Origin: JAICXG01 sp036494545
GTDB lineage: Bacteria; Verrucomicrobiota; Verrucomicrobiia; Chthoniobacterales; UBA10450
Direction of reading: 5' to 3'
Length of the DNA stretch: 64,000 bases
Assembly: GCA_036494545.1 (NCBI GenBank)
Contig: DASXOB010000007.1
Location: 310,001-374,000, forward strand
The notes beneath the pieces are model-generated. The model saw nothing but the letters and a program-made list of their open reading frames with translations, was not told where the DNA came from and made no database searches. Of this stretch, positions 34,198-42,651 are shown piece after piece (positions within the stretch are counted from its first letter, which is position 1; every line of letters starts with the position of its first letter). Made by a program: the position numbers and the translations under genes.

Positions 34198-34744
34198 GGA
34201 AGAATTTCCCTATCTCCAATCCGAAAGTGGGCAGCTCTTCGAGTTCAATCGAGACTGGCTCCAGGCCGCGATTCGACAGGCAGCCGATCGCGCAGGTTAT
34301 CCGAGTTGGTGGCTAACCGAGCATGTGACGGAAAGCATTGCCTTCTATCTCCGGCTGCGAACGGATGAGTCGGTGGTTGCCTTCAGTCAGCTCAACCAAA
34401 CCGTGCGCTACGTCTTGAAGGTTATCGGTTACAAGGAAATCGTTCCGCACTTCAAACCGACGCCGCCGCCGATTTCGCTTTCGCTTTATGAAATCGCCGA
34501 AGCGGCCGGCACCGGCTACGAGCTGGCCTTTTTCGATCTGCTCGAGAAACGAATCGCGGCGATTCTCAGGACGGGTGTGAGGGAAATGCACTTCTTTGGT
34601 CTTCAACCCTCGATCAAACATCTGCGGGGCGCTAAGGTCTGGACCCGTTCCTGTGATGCGTTGCGGGAAGAAGTGACCTGTTTCATTCGCGAAAAAATCT
34701 GTGTCGGCGCCGGGGCGGTGGAATTGAGCTGCTCGATTCGATGA
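34184..34744 (+). CDS. Hypothetical protein coupled to nrdR
   Basis: A 186-residue protein. The ATG at 34184 lies within the last codons of nrdR in another frame (14-base overlap), and its stop overlaps the start of the HIT gene (ATGA at 34741). The chain is mixed alpha/beta with SWWLTEHVTESIAFYLR and VGAGAVELSCSIR; no catalytic motif is obvious. ATP-cone or dNTP-pool related function might be guessed from the neighbour, but nothing in the sequence shows it. I recognise no family. Confidence 0.65.
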   Translation: MVAFKEEFPYLQSESGQLFEFNRDWLQAAIRQAADRAGYPSWWLTEHVTESIAFYLRLRTDESVVAFSQLNQTVRYVLKVIGYKEIVPHFKPTPPPISLSLYEIAEAAGTGYELAFFDLLEKRIAAILRTGVREMHFFGLQPSIKHLRGAKVWTRSCDALREEVTCFIREKICVGAGAVELSCSIR

Positions 34745-35079
34745 CGATCTTCGAGAAAATCGTCGCACGCGAAATTCCAGCGAAAATCGTGTCAGAAGAT
34801 GAGGACGTAATCGCATTCTACGACGTGAATCCGCGGGCGCCGGTGCATGTGCTTATCGTGCCCAAGCGCGTGATTCCGCGGCTGTCAGAGGCGAGTGAAT
34901 CGGATCGGGCCTTGCTGGGGAAATTGGTCCTGACGGCAGCGAAGGTCGCGCGCGACCTGGGAGTGGAGGAGAGCGGTTATCGTGTCGTGATTAACAGCGG
35001 CCCCGATGCGGGCGAAAGCGTACCGCATCTGCATGTGCATTTGTTAGGCAAGCGTTCGCTGGCCTGGCCGCCGGGTTAG
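34741..35079 (+). CDS. HIT-family hydrolase (HinT-like)
   Basis: A 112-residue histidine-triad protein hydrolysing nucleoside phosphoramidates such as AMP-lysine. It shows the start TIFEKIVAREIPAKIVSED, the fold segment VNPRAPVHVLIVPKR and the catalytic triad HLHVHLLGKR (about 98-107). Complete and of usual length. It is last of the coupled set nrdR-34184-34741. A one-base variant of the repeat word (TGTTAGGC) is inside (35043-35050). Confidence 0.95.
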   Translation: MTIFEKIVAREIPAKIVSEDEDVIAFYDVNPRAPVHVLIVPKRVIPRLSEASESDRALLGKLVLTAAKVARDLGVEESGYRVVINSGPDAGESVPHLHVHLLGKRSLAWPPG

Positions 35080-35107
35080 TTCAGCAGTCCTTTACTCGTT
35101 AGGCAGA

Positions 35108-35572
35108 ATGAAACTGCAGTCGAACTCTGCCGTCCAATGGTTGCGGACCACGCGCTGCAAATGGCTGCTTCTCGTGACCGTGCTTTGTCTGGTGCTGCGG
35201 GAAAACTACCCGTTCTCGCACTTCCCGATGTATTCCTCCTTCTCGAATGAAACCTACTTCCTCTATCTCACGGATGCCGCCGGCCAGCCGATCGCGACCA
35301 CCCGCCTTGGATTATCGAGTTCTACCCTAAAGAAAATCTTCGACCGGCAACGGCGGAGCAATCTCAGGAAATACCGCACGGCGGATTCCGCTCGTTTTCG
35401 ACTGGCTGACCAGGCGGCCGCGCAGTCAGTTCTCGAATATCTGGATGGTCTCGCAGCTCATGTTCCGTCCGCAGGAAAGTTGCTTCAGGGTGCGCGGGTT
35501 CAACGCGCCATGGTGCGTGAAAAATCGGGCGCGGTCGCGCTCGAGACAGAAGCCCTGGCTAAACACCCATGA
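35108..35572 (+). CDS. Membrane-anchored protein, unknown, paired with the HTTM-like gene
   Basis: A 154-residue protein with a signal-anchor near residues 17-32 (KWLLLVTVLCLVLRENY), followed by an extracytoplasmic domain (FPMYSSFSNETYFLYLTDAAG). The stop overlaps the start of the following membrane gene (ATGA at 35569), so the two are translated together. I recognise the pairing as one seen beside HTTM-type membrane proteins, but I cannot name this partner. A TCGTTAGGC word ends four bases before its ATG (35096-35104). Confidence 0.6.
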   Translation: MKLQSNSAVQWLRTTRCKWLLLVTVLCLVLRENYPFSHFPMYSSFSNETYFLYLTDAAGQPIATTRLGLSSSTLKKIFDRQRRSNLRKYRTADSARFRLADQAAAQSVLEYLDGLAAHVPSAGKLLQGARVQRAMVREKSGAVALETEALAKHP

Positions 35573-36453
35573 TTGCGTCGGAACCGATCCCGCGCTTCGC
35601 GTTCTATGAACGGCTGGTGATGCGGGTTCTTTTCGCGTGGATTGTCTGGCGAGCCACACCGGCGGCACTGGTCGTCAACGGTATTCCGGCGCCGAATGGA
35701 ATTGCGCGCGTGATGGATCTTCATTTTCTACTCGAGCCGCATTCCTTCGCCCTCTTGCAAATGCTCCTGGCGGCAGCGCTGATCGCGTACGTGTTGCGAT
35801 TGTTCGTTTTCCTTTCCTTGCCAATCGCGCTCTTCGCGAATGTTACGGCGACCGCGATTGTGAATTCTCAGGGCGCGATCCAGCACGCCTTCCAAATCGT
35901 TTCGCTCGTTCTTCTGGCCCAAACTACGGCGCATTTTTACGGACTCTGGTGCCGCCGAAGCGGTGATGCGGGCGAAGCGCTCGAGGATCGGACAATCTGG
36001 TGGTCGCAGCAGACGATCGTCGCCGTCTATCTGGTTGCGGGAATCACAAAGGTTCTTGTGACCAAAGGTCTTTGGCCCTTTCAAGCGCGCTGGATCGGCG
36101 TGTCGATCACCAAATCGGCCTACCAGATGTTCTACGACACGCTCAGCCAGGCTGATCTGCGGCAGCAGCTCGCCGTGGCCAACTTTGCCGCTGCACACGG
36201 CTGGCTGATCGCGCTCCTGGCGGCGTTCGGACTTCTGCTTGAACTCGGCTCACCGTTGGCGCTGATCAATCGTACCTGGGCGGCGTCAATCGGCTTGGCG
36301 TTGATTGGCTTCCACGTCTCGCTCGATTACGCGATGCGGCTCTCCTTTATCTACAATCAGTGGCTGCTGCTCATCTTCCTGGTCAACCTGCCGTATTGGA
36401 TGATGACCGCATTTCGGCGATTCGTTAGGCGAAAACGCGCCGTTGCACCGTAA
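35569..36453 (+). CDS. Multi-span membrane protein, HTTM-like
   Basis: A 294-residue protein with about seven hydrophobic segments. It has the general look of horizontally transferred transmembrane (HTTM) proteins, relatives of vitamin K-dependent carboxylase membrane domains: early RVLFAWIVWRATPAALV, a PFQARWIG loop, and a late GFHVSLDYAMRLSFIYNQWL. The His-Asp loop could be functional, but no enzyme assignment is possible. It is translationally coupled to the preceding anchored protein. The repeat word lies near its 3' end (36422-36430). Confidence 0.6.
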   Translation: MIASEPIPRFAFYERLVMRVLFAWIVWRATPAALVVNGIPAPNGIARVMDLHFLLEPHSFALLQMLLAAALIAYVLRLFVFLSLPIALFANVTATAIVNSQGAIQHAFQIVSLVLLAQTTAHFYGLWCRRSGDAGEALEDRTIWWSQQTIVAVYLVAGITKVLVTKGLWPFQARWIGVSITKSAYQMFYDTLSQADLRQQLAVANFAAAHGWLIALLAAFGLLLELGSPLALINRTWAASIGLALIGFHVSLDYAMRLSFIYNQWLLLIFLVNLPYWMMTAFRRFVRRKRAVAP

Positions 36454-36509
36454 GTGCGGACATCAGTGTCAGAGTCAGCGCTGGGCGTTTGCCATCGCGT
36501 CGGCGACGT

Positions 36510-37286
36510 CTACATCCCCATGATCTGATAGCCGCCGTCGACGTAGATTACCTGGCCGGTAATTGCGGCCGCGCCATCACTGGCGAGGAATAAACCGGTT
36601 TTACCGAGTTCAGCCGGATCGCAGCTGCGCTTAAGCGGAGCGCGTTCCTGGTAATGCTTCAACATCGAGGAGAATCCGCTGATCCCACGAGCGGCGAGCG
36701 TTTGCACCGGCCCAGCAGAAATGCAATTCACCCGAATTTTTCTAGGGCCCAAATCATAGGCCAGGTAACGGGTGCTCGCTTCAAGACTGGCCTTCGCCAC
36801 GCCCATGACGTTGTAATGCGGAACGACCTTTTCCGCGCCGTAATAGGTCATGGCGAGGATGCTGCCGCCATCAGTCATGAACGGCGTGGCGGCGCGGGCA
36901 AGTGCGACTAACGAATAGGCGCTGATATCATGCGCGGTGCGGAAGGCTTCGCGCGAAGTGCTGAGGAAATCGCCTTCCAGCGCTTCCTTTGGTGCAAAAG
37001 CGACGGAATGCAAAAGCAGGTCGAGCCGATCGGTCTGGCTGCGGACGTTGGCAAAGAAAGCCTCGATCTCCTCGTCTCGTGATACGTCACACGGATAAAT
37101 AGGCGTGTCGGCACCGAATTCGCTCACCAGTTCTTCGACGTTCTCTTTCAGGCGTTCGCCCTGATAGTTAAAGATGAGACGCGCGCCCGCCGCCGCCCAG
37201 CCTTTGGCGATCGCCCACGCGATGCTGCGCTTGTTAGCAACGCCGAAGACGACACCGGTTTTGCCTGCAAGTGTTTGGTCCATCAT
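36510..37286 (-). CDS. fabI: Enoyl-[acyl-carrier-protein] reductase (NADH), FabI type
   Basis: A 258-residue short-chain dehydrogenase-type enzyme that performs the last reduction of fatty-acid elongation. The atypical cofactor loop GVVFGVANKRSIAWAIAK, the LLLHSVAFAP region, and the Y-(6)-K pair with the first Tyr (TYYGAEKVVPHYNVMGVAK) fit FabI and not ordinary SDRs. The end DVDGGYQIMGM-type (YVDGGYQIMGM) is also family-typical. It is the target of triclosan in other bacteria. It stands alone; the start ATG at 37286 (MMDQTLAGK) is accepted, with the second Met three bases on as an alternative. Confidence 0.95.
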   Translation of the reverse strand: MMDQTLAGKTGVVFGVANKRSIAWAIAKGWAAAGARLIFNYQGERLKENVEELVSEFGADTPIYPCDVSRDEEIEAFFANVRSQTDRLDLLLHSVAFAPKEALEGDFLSTSREAFRTAHDISAYSLVALARAATPFMTDGGSILAMTYYGAEKVVPHYNVMGVAKASLEASTRYLAYDLGPRKIRVNCISAGPVQTLAARGISGFSSMLKHYQERAPLKRSCDPAELGKTGLFLASDGAAAITGQVIYVDGGYQIMGM

Positions 37287-37389
37287 AGAAAACGACTGTA
37301 GCGGCTTTGCTCTTCAAGGAAAGGCCACAGGATCGCCCGCGACAGGCGGTCAGGGCAAATCGTTAGGCAAAATTTGAACCGCAGAAGCG

Positions 37390-37418
37390 TTGCTTCGCCC
37401 GCGCAGCGCGCTCATAAT
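37390..37418 (+). promoter_or_regulatory. Possible purS promoter giving an almost leaderless transcript
   Basis: TTGCTT (37390-37395), a 17-base spacer and CATAAT (37413-37418) resemble a sigma-70 promoter. The ATG of purS starts only six bases after the -10 box, so transcription would begin at or within a base or two of the start codon. Matches are imperfect, so this is a suggestion. Confidence 0.3.
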
Positions 37419-37423
37419 GCGAC

Positions 37424-37672
37424 ATGAAAGTGAAGGTGATCGTGACGCCGAAGGAAACCGTGCTTGATCCGCAGGGCGCGGCGGTGCGCGAAGCAATGCA
37501 GCATCTGGGGTTTAGCGCGGCGCGCGACGTCCGAATCGGGCGTTATCTGGAGATCGAACTGGAAGGCGATGCAGGCGCTCACGAGCCCAAGCTGCGCGAG
37601 CTTTGTCGTGAGCTTCTTTCCAATCCGGTGATCGAAGATTACCGACTGGAAATGCCTAACGAATCGAAATGA
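37424..37672 (+). CDS. purS: Phosphoribosylformylglycinamidine synthase subunit PurS
   Basis: An 82-residue small subunit of the three-part FGAM synthase (PurL-PurQ-PurS), fourth step of purine synthesis. Motifs: KVKVIVTPKETVLDPQGAAVREA, the family-typical VRIGRYLEIELEG and NPVIEDYRLE. The stop overlaps the purQ start (ATGA at 37669-37672), so they are coupled. The third subunit, PurL, is not in the window. The end of the gene contains the repeat word on the reverse strand (37654-37662). Confidence 0.93.
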   Translation: MKVKVIVTPKETVLDPQGAAVREAMQHLGFSAARDVRIGRYLEIELEGDAGAHEPKLRELCRELLSNPVIEDYRLEMPNESK

Positions 37673-38376
37673 AGTTCGCGATCGTTCAATTTCCCGGCTC
37701 CAATTGCGATCAGGATTGCCTTGCCGCGCTGCGCGGGATCAAGGGGATCGAAGCGGACTACGTCTGGCACAAGGAAACCTCGTTGCGCGAGTGGGACGCG
37801 ATTGTTTTGCCGGGCGGATTTTCCTACGGCGATTACCTGCGTTGCGGTGCCATCGCGCGTTTCTCGCCGATCATGCGCGCGGTGGTCGAGGACGCCCACG
37901 CGGGCAAGCTCGTCATTGGAATTTGCAACGGATTTCAGATTCTTTGCGAGGCCGGTCTTCTGCCTGGTGCGTTGGTGCGCAATCGCTCTCTCCACTTTGT
38001 TTGTGACATGGTGACGACCCGTGTGGAAGTGGCGGATACGCCATTCGCGCGCGGCATGCCGGTTGGCACGTTGCTGCGGCTGCCGGTCGCGCATGGCGAG
38101 GGTTGCTATTTTGCCGGCGAGGCAACACTGCGCGAGCTAAACGAGCGACAGCAAATCGTCCTGCGTTACTGCGACGCGAGAGGGAATATCACGCCTGCGG
38201 CCAATCCAAACGGTTCGCTCGAAAACATTGCCGGGATCTGTAACGGGGCAGGCAATGTGTTTGGGCTTATGCCTCACCCAGATCGGGCGTGCGACGAGCG
38301 TCTCGGAAGCGCCGATGGGGCGCGCATTTTCCAGGCGATGCTTGGCGCGGACGCGACCAATCGCGCCGCGGCTTAG
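37669..38376 (+). CDS. purQ: Phosphoribosylformylglycinamidine synthase subunit PurQ
   Basis: A 235-residue class I glutaminase supplying ammonia to PurL. Features: FAIVQFPGSNCDQDC at the start, LPGGFSYGDYLRCGAIA, the nucleophile Cys in VIGICNGFQIL, and the His-Glu-type end NVFGLMPHPDRACDERLG. Complete and of usual length. It is directly coupled to purS and followed by about 180 bases without a gene, in which an inverted repeat (38454-38476, seven-base arms TTGTGTT/AACACAA) may be an operator or transcript element. Confidence 0.95.
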   Translation: MKFAIVQFPGSNCDQDCLAALRGIKGIEADYVWHKETSLREWDAIVLPGGFSYGDYLRCGAIARFSPIMRAVVEDAHAGKLVIGICNGFQILCEAGLLPGALVRNRSLHFVCDMVTTRVEVADTPFARGMPVGTLLRLPVAHGEGCYFAGEATLRELNERQQIVLRYCDARGNITPAANPNGSLENIAGICNGAGNVFGLMPHPDRACDERLGSADGARIFQAMLGADATNRAAA

Positions 38377-38560
38377 AACTTTGCCAGGACGGCTGAGTGT
38401 GCTGGTGCTTCAGCGCGATCTTGCCAGCTTTGTTACGCACAGAATGTTAACAGTTGTGTTACAGAAATGAACACAAATTTCCGGCTAAGAAGCGGCCTTC
38501 CCTAGGAGAGATCGACCCGGCACATACAATGCTAAAGTTCCGCACAACCTCAAGTAACCT

Positions 38561-39037
38561 ATGCTAATACAAAAAACGCTTCACATGAGTCAGTCGCTGG
38601 AAGAGTGCAAGAGTCGCCTCGCCAGCATTCATTCCTACCGCCGACATCTCGCGATGGTTACCAAAGCCAGCGTGACGTCGTCCAAAACACTTGATTTCGG
38701 CTTTCGTGGGCCACTCGGTTTCGAGGGACATACTGTTATCTCGACTCTGGAGAGCGATCAGCCCGAACAAGTGGCTTTCGAGTCGTGGGGTGGAAATATT
38801 GATCTGATGGGCCTGGTCGAGTTCGAGGAAGTGCGGCCAGACTGCACCGAGGTCTCGATCGCGTTGTATTACGAAATCAAGAACCGGTTCTTCGCCTGGC
38901 TCGACCGGCGATTCGGTTTTGTCGACGCGTTTTTGACCGCAGAACTGCGCAGCCTGCGCGCTCACTTCGAAGGAATTGCGGCGCCGGTACCGGAGCGCAT
39001 ACCAGTCTTTGCGGTGTTTGAACCTGCATCAGCCTAA
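38561..39037 (+). CDS. SRPBCC/START-like protein
   Basis: A 158-residue protein with the pattern of the START/Bet v 1 (SRPBCC) fold: an N-terminal beta strand and helix (HMSQSLEECKSRLASIHSYRR), a curved beta sheet (VISTLESDQPEQVAFESWGG), and a long C-terminal helix ending LTAELRSLRAHFEGIA. Such proteins bind lipids or hydrophobic ligands; the ligand here is unknown. Its stop TAA lies inside the first of two overlapping copies of the repeat word (39032-39046). A hairpin follows that could end transcription from both sides. Confidence 0.6.
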   Translation: MLIQKTLHMSQSLEECKSRLASIHSYRRHLAMVTKASVTSSKTLDFGFRGPLGFEGHTVISTLESDQPEQVAFESWGGNIDLMGLVEFEEVRPDCTEVSIALYYEIKNRFFAWLDRRFGFVDAFLTAELRSLRAHFEGIAAPVPERIPVFAVFEPASA

Positions 39038-39046
39038 CGCCTAACG
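39032..39046 (-). repeat. Tandem overlapping pair of the CGTTAGGC word
   Basis: Two reverse-strand copies (GCCTAACG at 39032-39039 and 39039-39046) share one base. The first supplies the stop codon of the SRPBCC gene. See the finding on the genome word. Confidence 0.9.
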
Positions 39047-39053
39047 AATTCTC

Positions 39054-39097
39054 CATTAAGGAGCGCGGATCCGCATGACGGGCCGCGCTCTCTTAAT
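39054..39097. terminator. Probable bidirectional terminator between the SRPBCC gene and tyrS
   Basis: TTAAGGAGCGCGG (39056-39068) pairs with CCGCGCTC-T-CTTAA (39083-39096), a stem of 13 pairs with one bulged T and a loop of about 14 bases. It lies between two convergent genes. Flanking T/A runs are short (TTAATTTA), so strength as a terminator is moderate. The end of the stem overlaps the tyrS stop. Confidence 0.55.
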
Positions 39098-40262
39098 TTA
39101 TGCGAACCGCTCGGGTCTTATCCAGACGCAGGACATCACCGGGCTGCAAAGTTATCTGCGCTTGCAGGTCCGAAATTTTTTCGCCGCGCAACTGCACGCT
39201 GCCCTGCTCGACGAGACGCCGCGCTTCGCCGCGCGACTTGGTCAGACCAAAGGTGGCGTAAGCGGCAACAACCAGAGCCACAATATTGGGTTCTCCAGCA
39301 GGCGCTTTAAAGGCCGGAAGGTCTGCCTCGTCGAGACGTTTTGCGCTGAAGCGGCGCTCCCATTCGGTCGCTGCCTTTTCCGCGGAGTCCTGCGAGTGGT
39401 AGATGGCGACAAGCTCGCGCGCGAGCTGTTTCTTGGCTTCCATCGGATGCTGGCCGGCAGTCTGCGCGCGCCCAAGGAGGAGAAGATAGTAGCGCGCCAT
39501 AAGTTCGTCGGAGACGCTCATCAATTTGCCAAACATGTCGTTAGGCGAGTCCGTCACGCCCACGTAATTCCCGAGGCTCTTGCTCATCTTTTGCACGCCA
39601 TCAAGACCTTCCAGGATCGGCAAAAGAAAGGCGACCTGTTGCGGCTGGACTTCCTCTTTTTGCAGGTCTCGTCCGACGAGAATGTTGAAAAGTTGATCGG
39701 TGCCGCCGAGCTCAACATCGGCCTGAATCTGGACCGAATCCCAGCCCTGCATGATGGGATACTGAATCTCGTGGGCACCGATTGGTTGTTCCTTTTCCAG
39801 GCGCGAGCGGAAGTCTTCGCGTTGCAACATTTGCTGCAAGGTCACGCGGCTGTTGAGCCGAATGACGTCGGCATAAGACATTTTGCCTAACCAGTCGCCA
39901 TTATGAACCAGGCGGGTGCGATCGGGATCCAGGACCTTGAAGGCTTGTGCGCGATAGGTATCGGCATTTGCCATGACCTGCTCGGGCGTTAGTTGCGGTC
40001 GCGTGGCGGAGCGTCCGCTCGGATCTCCGACGAGGCCAGTGAAATCGCCAATGATGAGGATCGCTTCGTGGCCGAGATCCTGGAACTGGCGCAGCTTGCG
40101 CAGCACAACCGTGTGACCGAGGTGGAGATCGGCACTCGTCGGATCGACGCCGAGCTTAATGCGGAGTGGCCGGCCTAACGACAACTTGTCGTGAAGCGCT
40201 GCTTCACTGATGATTTGGGCCGCGCCGTTTTTCAACAGCTCGAACGAATCTGCTGCGTCCAT
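39093..40262 (-). CDS. tyrS: Tyrosyl-tRNA synthetase
   Basis: A 389-residue class I synthetase. ATP motifs are LHLGHTVVL (HIGH-type) and KMSKS in VQKMSKSLGNYVGV. Also FTGLVGDPSGRSATRP, the tyrosine-binding YPIMQGWDSVQIQADVELGGTDQ, and a C-terminal S4 domain (about 325-389; ARRLVEQGSVQLRGEKI). I chose the ATG at 40262; the longer frame begins with TTG at 40295. Several repeat words are within (39538-39546, 40173-40181). No T-box or other leader signal is apparent upstream. Confidence 0.96.
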   Translation of the reverse strand: MDAADSFELLKNGAAQIISEAALHDKLSLGRPLRIKLGVDPTSADLHLGHTVVLRKLRQFQDLGHEAILIIGDFTGLVGDPSGRSATRPQLTPEQVMANADTYRAQAFKVLDPDRTRLVHNGDWLGKMSYADVIRLNSRVTLQQMLQREDFRSRLEKEQPIGAHEIQYPIMQGWDSVQIQADVELGGTDQLFNILVGRDLQKEEVQPQQVAFLLPILEGLDGVQKMSKSLGNYVGVTDSPNDMFGKLMSVSDELMARYYLLLLGRAQTAGQHPMEAKKQLARELVAIYHSQDSAEKAATEWERRFSAKRLDEADLPAFKAPAGEPNIVALVVAAYATFGLTKSRGEARRLVEQGSVQLRGEKISDLQAQITLQPGDVLRLDKTRAVRIN

Positions 40263-40344
40263 GCCGCAAAGTGCGTCAAGCTGAGGTTGCTTCAACCTTT
40301 GTGCGAGAATTGCACTCCGCGACGATTGATGAAGACCGCGTCGC

Positions 40345-40857
40345 CTACTCGTTTCGGTTCAACAGCTCGCGCACTTCGTCGATCGTCAGGGGATGATCTT
40401 GCTGGCTCAGTATCTTCTGCCGCGTCCCCTTGGCGAGGAAGGGCCGGTCACCCTCGGCGTATTCGCCGCCCTTGATCGTCTTCTCTGCGTCGTGTGCGGT
40501 GTCGGCGAATGAGCTCTTCCTTGTCGCGAATTGCGTCCCGGCATACCTGCTTTCGCCCTGAGTTACTGCGACCAGTTCGCTTTGCGAAGATTTTTTTGTC
40601 CCAAATTTCCGGGCGAAGAATTCGCGGATACCAAGGAAGCTTTTGGTGGAGTGCTGTTCGCCGGTATAAAACACTTTCGCGTCAAATTTCTTGTCGAACG
40701 GAGTGCCGTCCGCCGCGACAAACTTCTTCTCCTGCGCGGAATTGACGAGCGACATGTCAGGTCGCAAGAGCCGATCGATCAATTTGTGCTCCTGCTCCTG
40801 GGCGCGGACGGCGCCGACAAAGATTGTTAGGGAAACAACCACGCAAATCGAGCGCAT
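40345..40857 (-). CDS. Exported hypothetical protein
   Basis: A 170-residue protein with a clear signal peptide (MRSICVVVSLTIFVGAVRA-QE). I use the ATG at 40857; the frame opens with TTG at 40866. The mature part is polar, Lys/Gln/Ser-rich (FDKKFDAKVFYTGEQHSTKSF, LNRNE at the end) and has no motif I recognise. It is followed by tyrS on the same strand, about 80 bases downstream. Confidence 0.6.
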   Translation of the reverse strand: MRSICVVVSLTIFVGAVRAQEQEHKLIDRLLRPDMSLVNSAQEKKFVAADGTPFDKKFDAKVFYTGEQHSTKSFLGIREFFARKFGTKKSSQSELVAVTQGESRYAGTQFATRKSSFADTAHDAEKTIKGGEYAEGDRPFLAKGTRQKILSQQDHPLTIDEVRELLNRNE

Positions 40858-40920
40858 TGACGCCAATCCTGCCGCAGGCCTTTCGCGGTTGTAAAGAAAA
40901 AGTGCAGCTGTGGAGGGGCC

Positions 40921-41571
40921 TTAGAATCCGTTCAGCGCGCTAAGCAATCTGCCAGCGTGTTGCGGCGGCGGCACTTCTCCGCTCAGGATGGCGCGCGCCC
41001 CGACCGGATGCCCGTAATAGCGGTCGTTGGCCGTCTTTTGGGTCGCAATGATTGCGCCTTCAAGCGAGATGCCAGCAAAAAGACCTTTACTGCGGCTGTA
41101 AGTGTAGACCGCTGCCGTGGTGGTGACGGCGCCCTGAAGATCGCGTCCAACCGGGCCTGCGGCCGCGCTCAAATCGGCGCCAAGTTTCACATTGCCATCG
41201 CGCGAGAAAGCGCGAACCGCAGCGTCATTGTTCAAGACGAAAATAAAATCCGTCAGCTCCGCGCCGATCTGCAAGCCCCAGCCAGCGCCGCCGAGACCAA
41301 TGAAAGATGGACCCGACCAGCCGTTTCCGGTGCGCGCGACGAGCACGCCTTCGCCGCCTTTGCCGCTTACAGCGAAACCAACCTTGAGAACTCGAATGAT
41401 TGCCAGACCTCGGGCGTTGCTGATGATGCGCTGTGGGATTTGACCTTCCGGCATCTCCCGAAAGTCGCGCACGATTTTGGCCGACTGGTTCACGATTTCC
41501 TGCTCGGTGAAGGCGCGAGCTGAACTCAGGGCGAGGCATGAGACAAGGAGCAGACCGACTAGTGTTTTCAT
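40921..41571 (-). CDS. Exported SYLF (Ysc84-type) lipid-binding protein
   Basis: A 216-residue protein with a signal peptide (MKTLVGLLLVSCLALSSARA-FT). The rest follows the SYLF/Ysc84 pattern: IPQRIISNARGLAIIRVLKVGFAVSGKGGEGVLVAR, GWSGPSFIGLGGAGWGLQIG, DFIFVLNNDAAVRAF, and LEGAIIATQKTANDRYYG. SYLF domains bind phosphoinositides or other lipids in eukaryotes; in bacteria they are probably periplasmic or outer-membrane lipid-associated. Function unknown. Confidence 0.88.
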   Translation of the reverse strand: MKTLVGLLLVSCLALSSARAFTEQEIVNQSAKIVRDFREMPEGQIPQRIISNARGLAIIRVLKVGFAVSGKGGEGVLVARTGNGWSGPSFIGLGGAGWGLQIGAELTDFIFVLNNDAAVRAFSRDGNVKLGADLSAAAGPVGRDLQGAVTTTAAVYTYSRSKGLFAGISLEGAIIATQKTANDRYYGHPVGARAILSGEVPPPQHAGRLLSALNGF

Positions 41572-41642
41572 CTTAAAGGATGTTTCGCCGGCCGTGCGGC
41601 GGGCGGTCGCATGTCGCGCTCCCTCATTTTCTTCGACGGCTG

Positions 41643-42599
41643 TTAAACTGTTTCGGCGGACGATCGCGACTCGTTAGGCGGCAGTCCCTGTTTCTGGCGC
41701 GTTGATTCGCTGATAAAACAGGCGTGGCGGTTCGGGTTAATCCCGGAACCGTAGCGGTCGGCGTACGCCTTGGTGAATTCTGCCCCGAGGAGAAAGATGG
41801 TCGTTGAGTAGTAAACCCAAACAAGAATAAGGATAAGCGCTCCCGCGGCGCCAAAGCTTGATCCGATGCTGCTCGTCCCGAGATACAGGCCGATGAGGAA
41901 CTTACCGAGAGTGAAGAGAATGGCGGTGACGGTAGCGCCGATCCAGACGTCTTCCCACCCGATCTCGATATCCGACAGCACTTTGAAGATCAGCGCAAAT
42001 AGAAGCAGGACGACGACAAAGCCGCCGGCGGCAGTGAGGGGTCCGACAAAACTCGGGACAGGCAAATAACCAGTTACAAAGCTGTTTACGCTTTGGAGGA
42101 CCGCGCTCAAGAGCAACGAGATGATGAGAAGAAATCCGACACCCAGGACCATGGAAAAGCTGAGGAGGTATTCTTTTACGGAAGAGATAATCCCCGCGCC
42201 TGGCTTGAGCTGCACGCCCCAGATGGAATTGAGCGCATCTTTGAGCTGACCAAAAACGCCCGACGCACCAATCAGCAGCGTTATTACGCCGACAACGGTG
42301 GCAAGGATGCTTTTACTGGTGTCGCTCGACGCTTGAATCAGGGTTTGGATTTCCGCGGCTCCTTTCGAGCCAAGAAGCCAGTTGATCTGTTGGTAGACCT
42401 GACCACGCGCAGCCTGCTCGCCAAATACCAAGCCGGCAACCGAGATCGAGATGATGACCAGCGGCGCCATGGCAAAAATGGAGTAGTAGGCAAGCGCGGC
42501 GCTAAAGCGCAGAGCGCGATCTTCCAACCAGCCGTTAAAGGTCTGCAAAAAAAGCGGACCCCAGGACCGGAGCGGATGAAACTGTTCTTTTTTCCCCAC
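41643..42599 (-). CDS. YihY/BrkB-family membrane protein
   Basis: A 318-residue integral membrane protein with about six spans. Family features: DRALRFSAALAYYSIFAMAPL, GASGVFGQLKDALNSIWGV, EIGWEDVWIGATVTAILFTLGK, and WVYYSTTIFLLGAEFTKAYA. BrkB-like proteins were once called ribonuclease BN in error; their actual role is unknown, perhaps transport. The C-terminal tail is polar and Arg/Ser-rich. The repeat word is inside the 3' end (41671-41679). Confidence 0.9.
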   Translation of the reverse strand: MGKKEQFHPLRSWGPLFLQTFNGWLEDRALRFSAALAYYSIFAMAPLVIISISVAGLVFGEQAARGQVYQQINWLLGSKGAAEIQTLIQASSDTSKSILATVVGVITLLIGASGVFGQLKDALNSIWGVQLKPGAGIISSVKEYLLSFSMVLGVGFLLIISLLLSAVLQSVNSFVTGYLPVPSFVGPLTAAGGFVVVLLLFALIFKVLSDIEIGWEDVWIGATVTAILFTLGKFLIGLYLGTSSIGSSFGAAGALILILVWVYYSTTIFLLGAEFTKAYADRYGSGINPNRHACFISESTRQKQGLPPNESRSSAETV

Positions 42600-42651
42600 T
42601 GTCGCAGAGTCTCTTAGTCGAGCGCGTGATGTTGCATAGACTCAACAAGAA

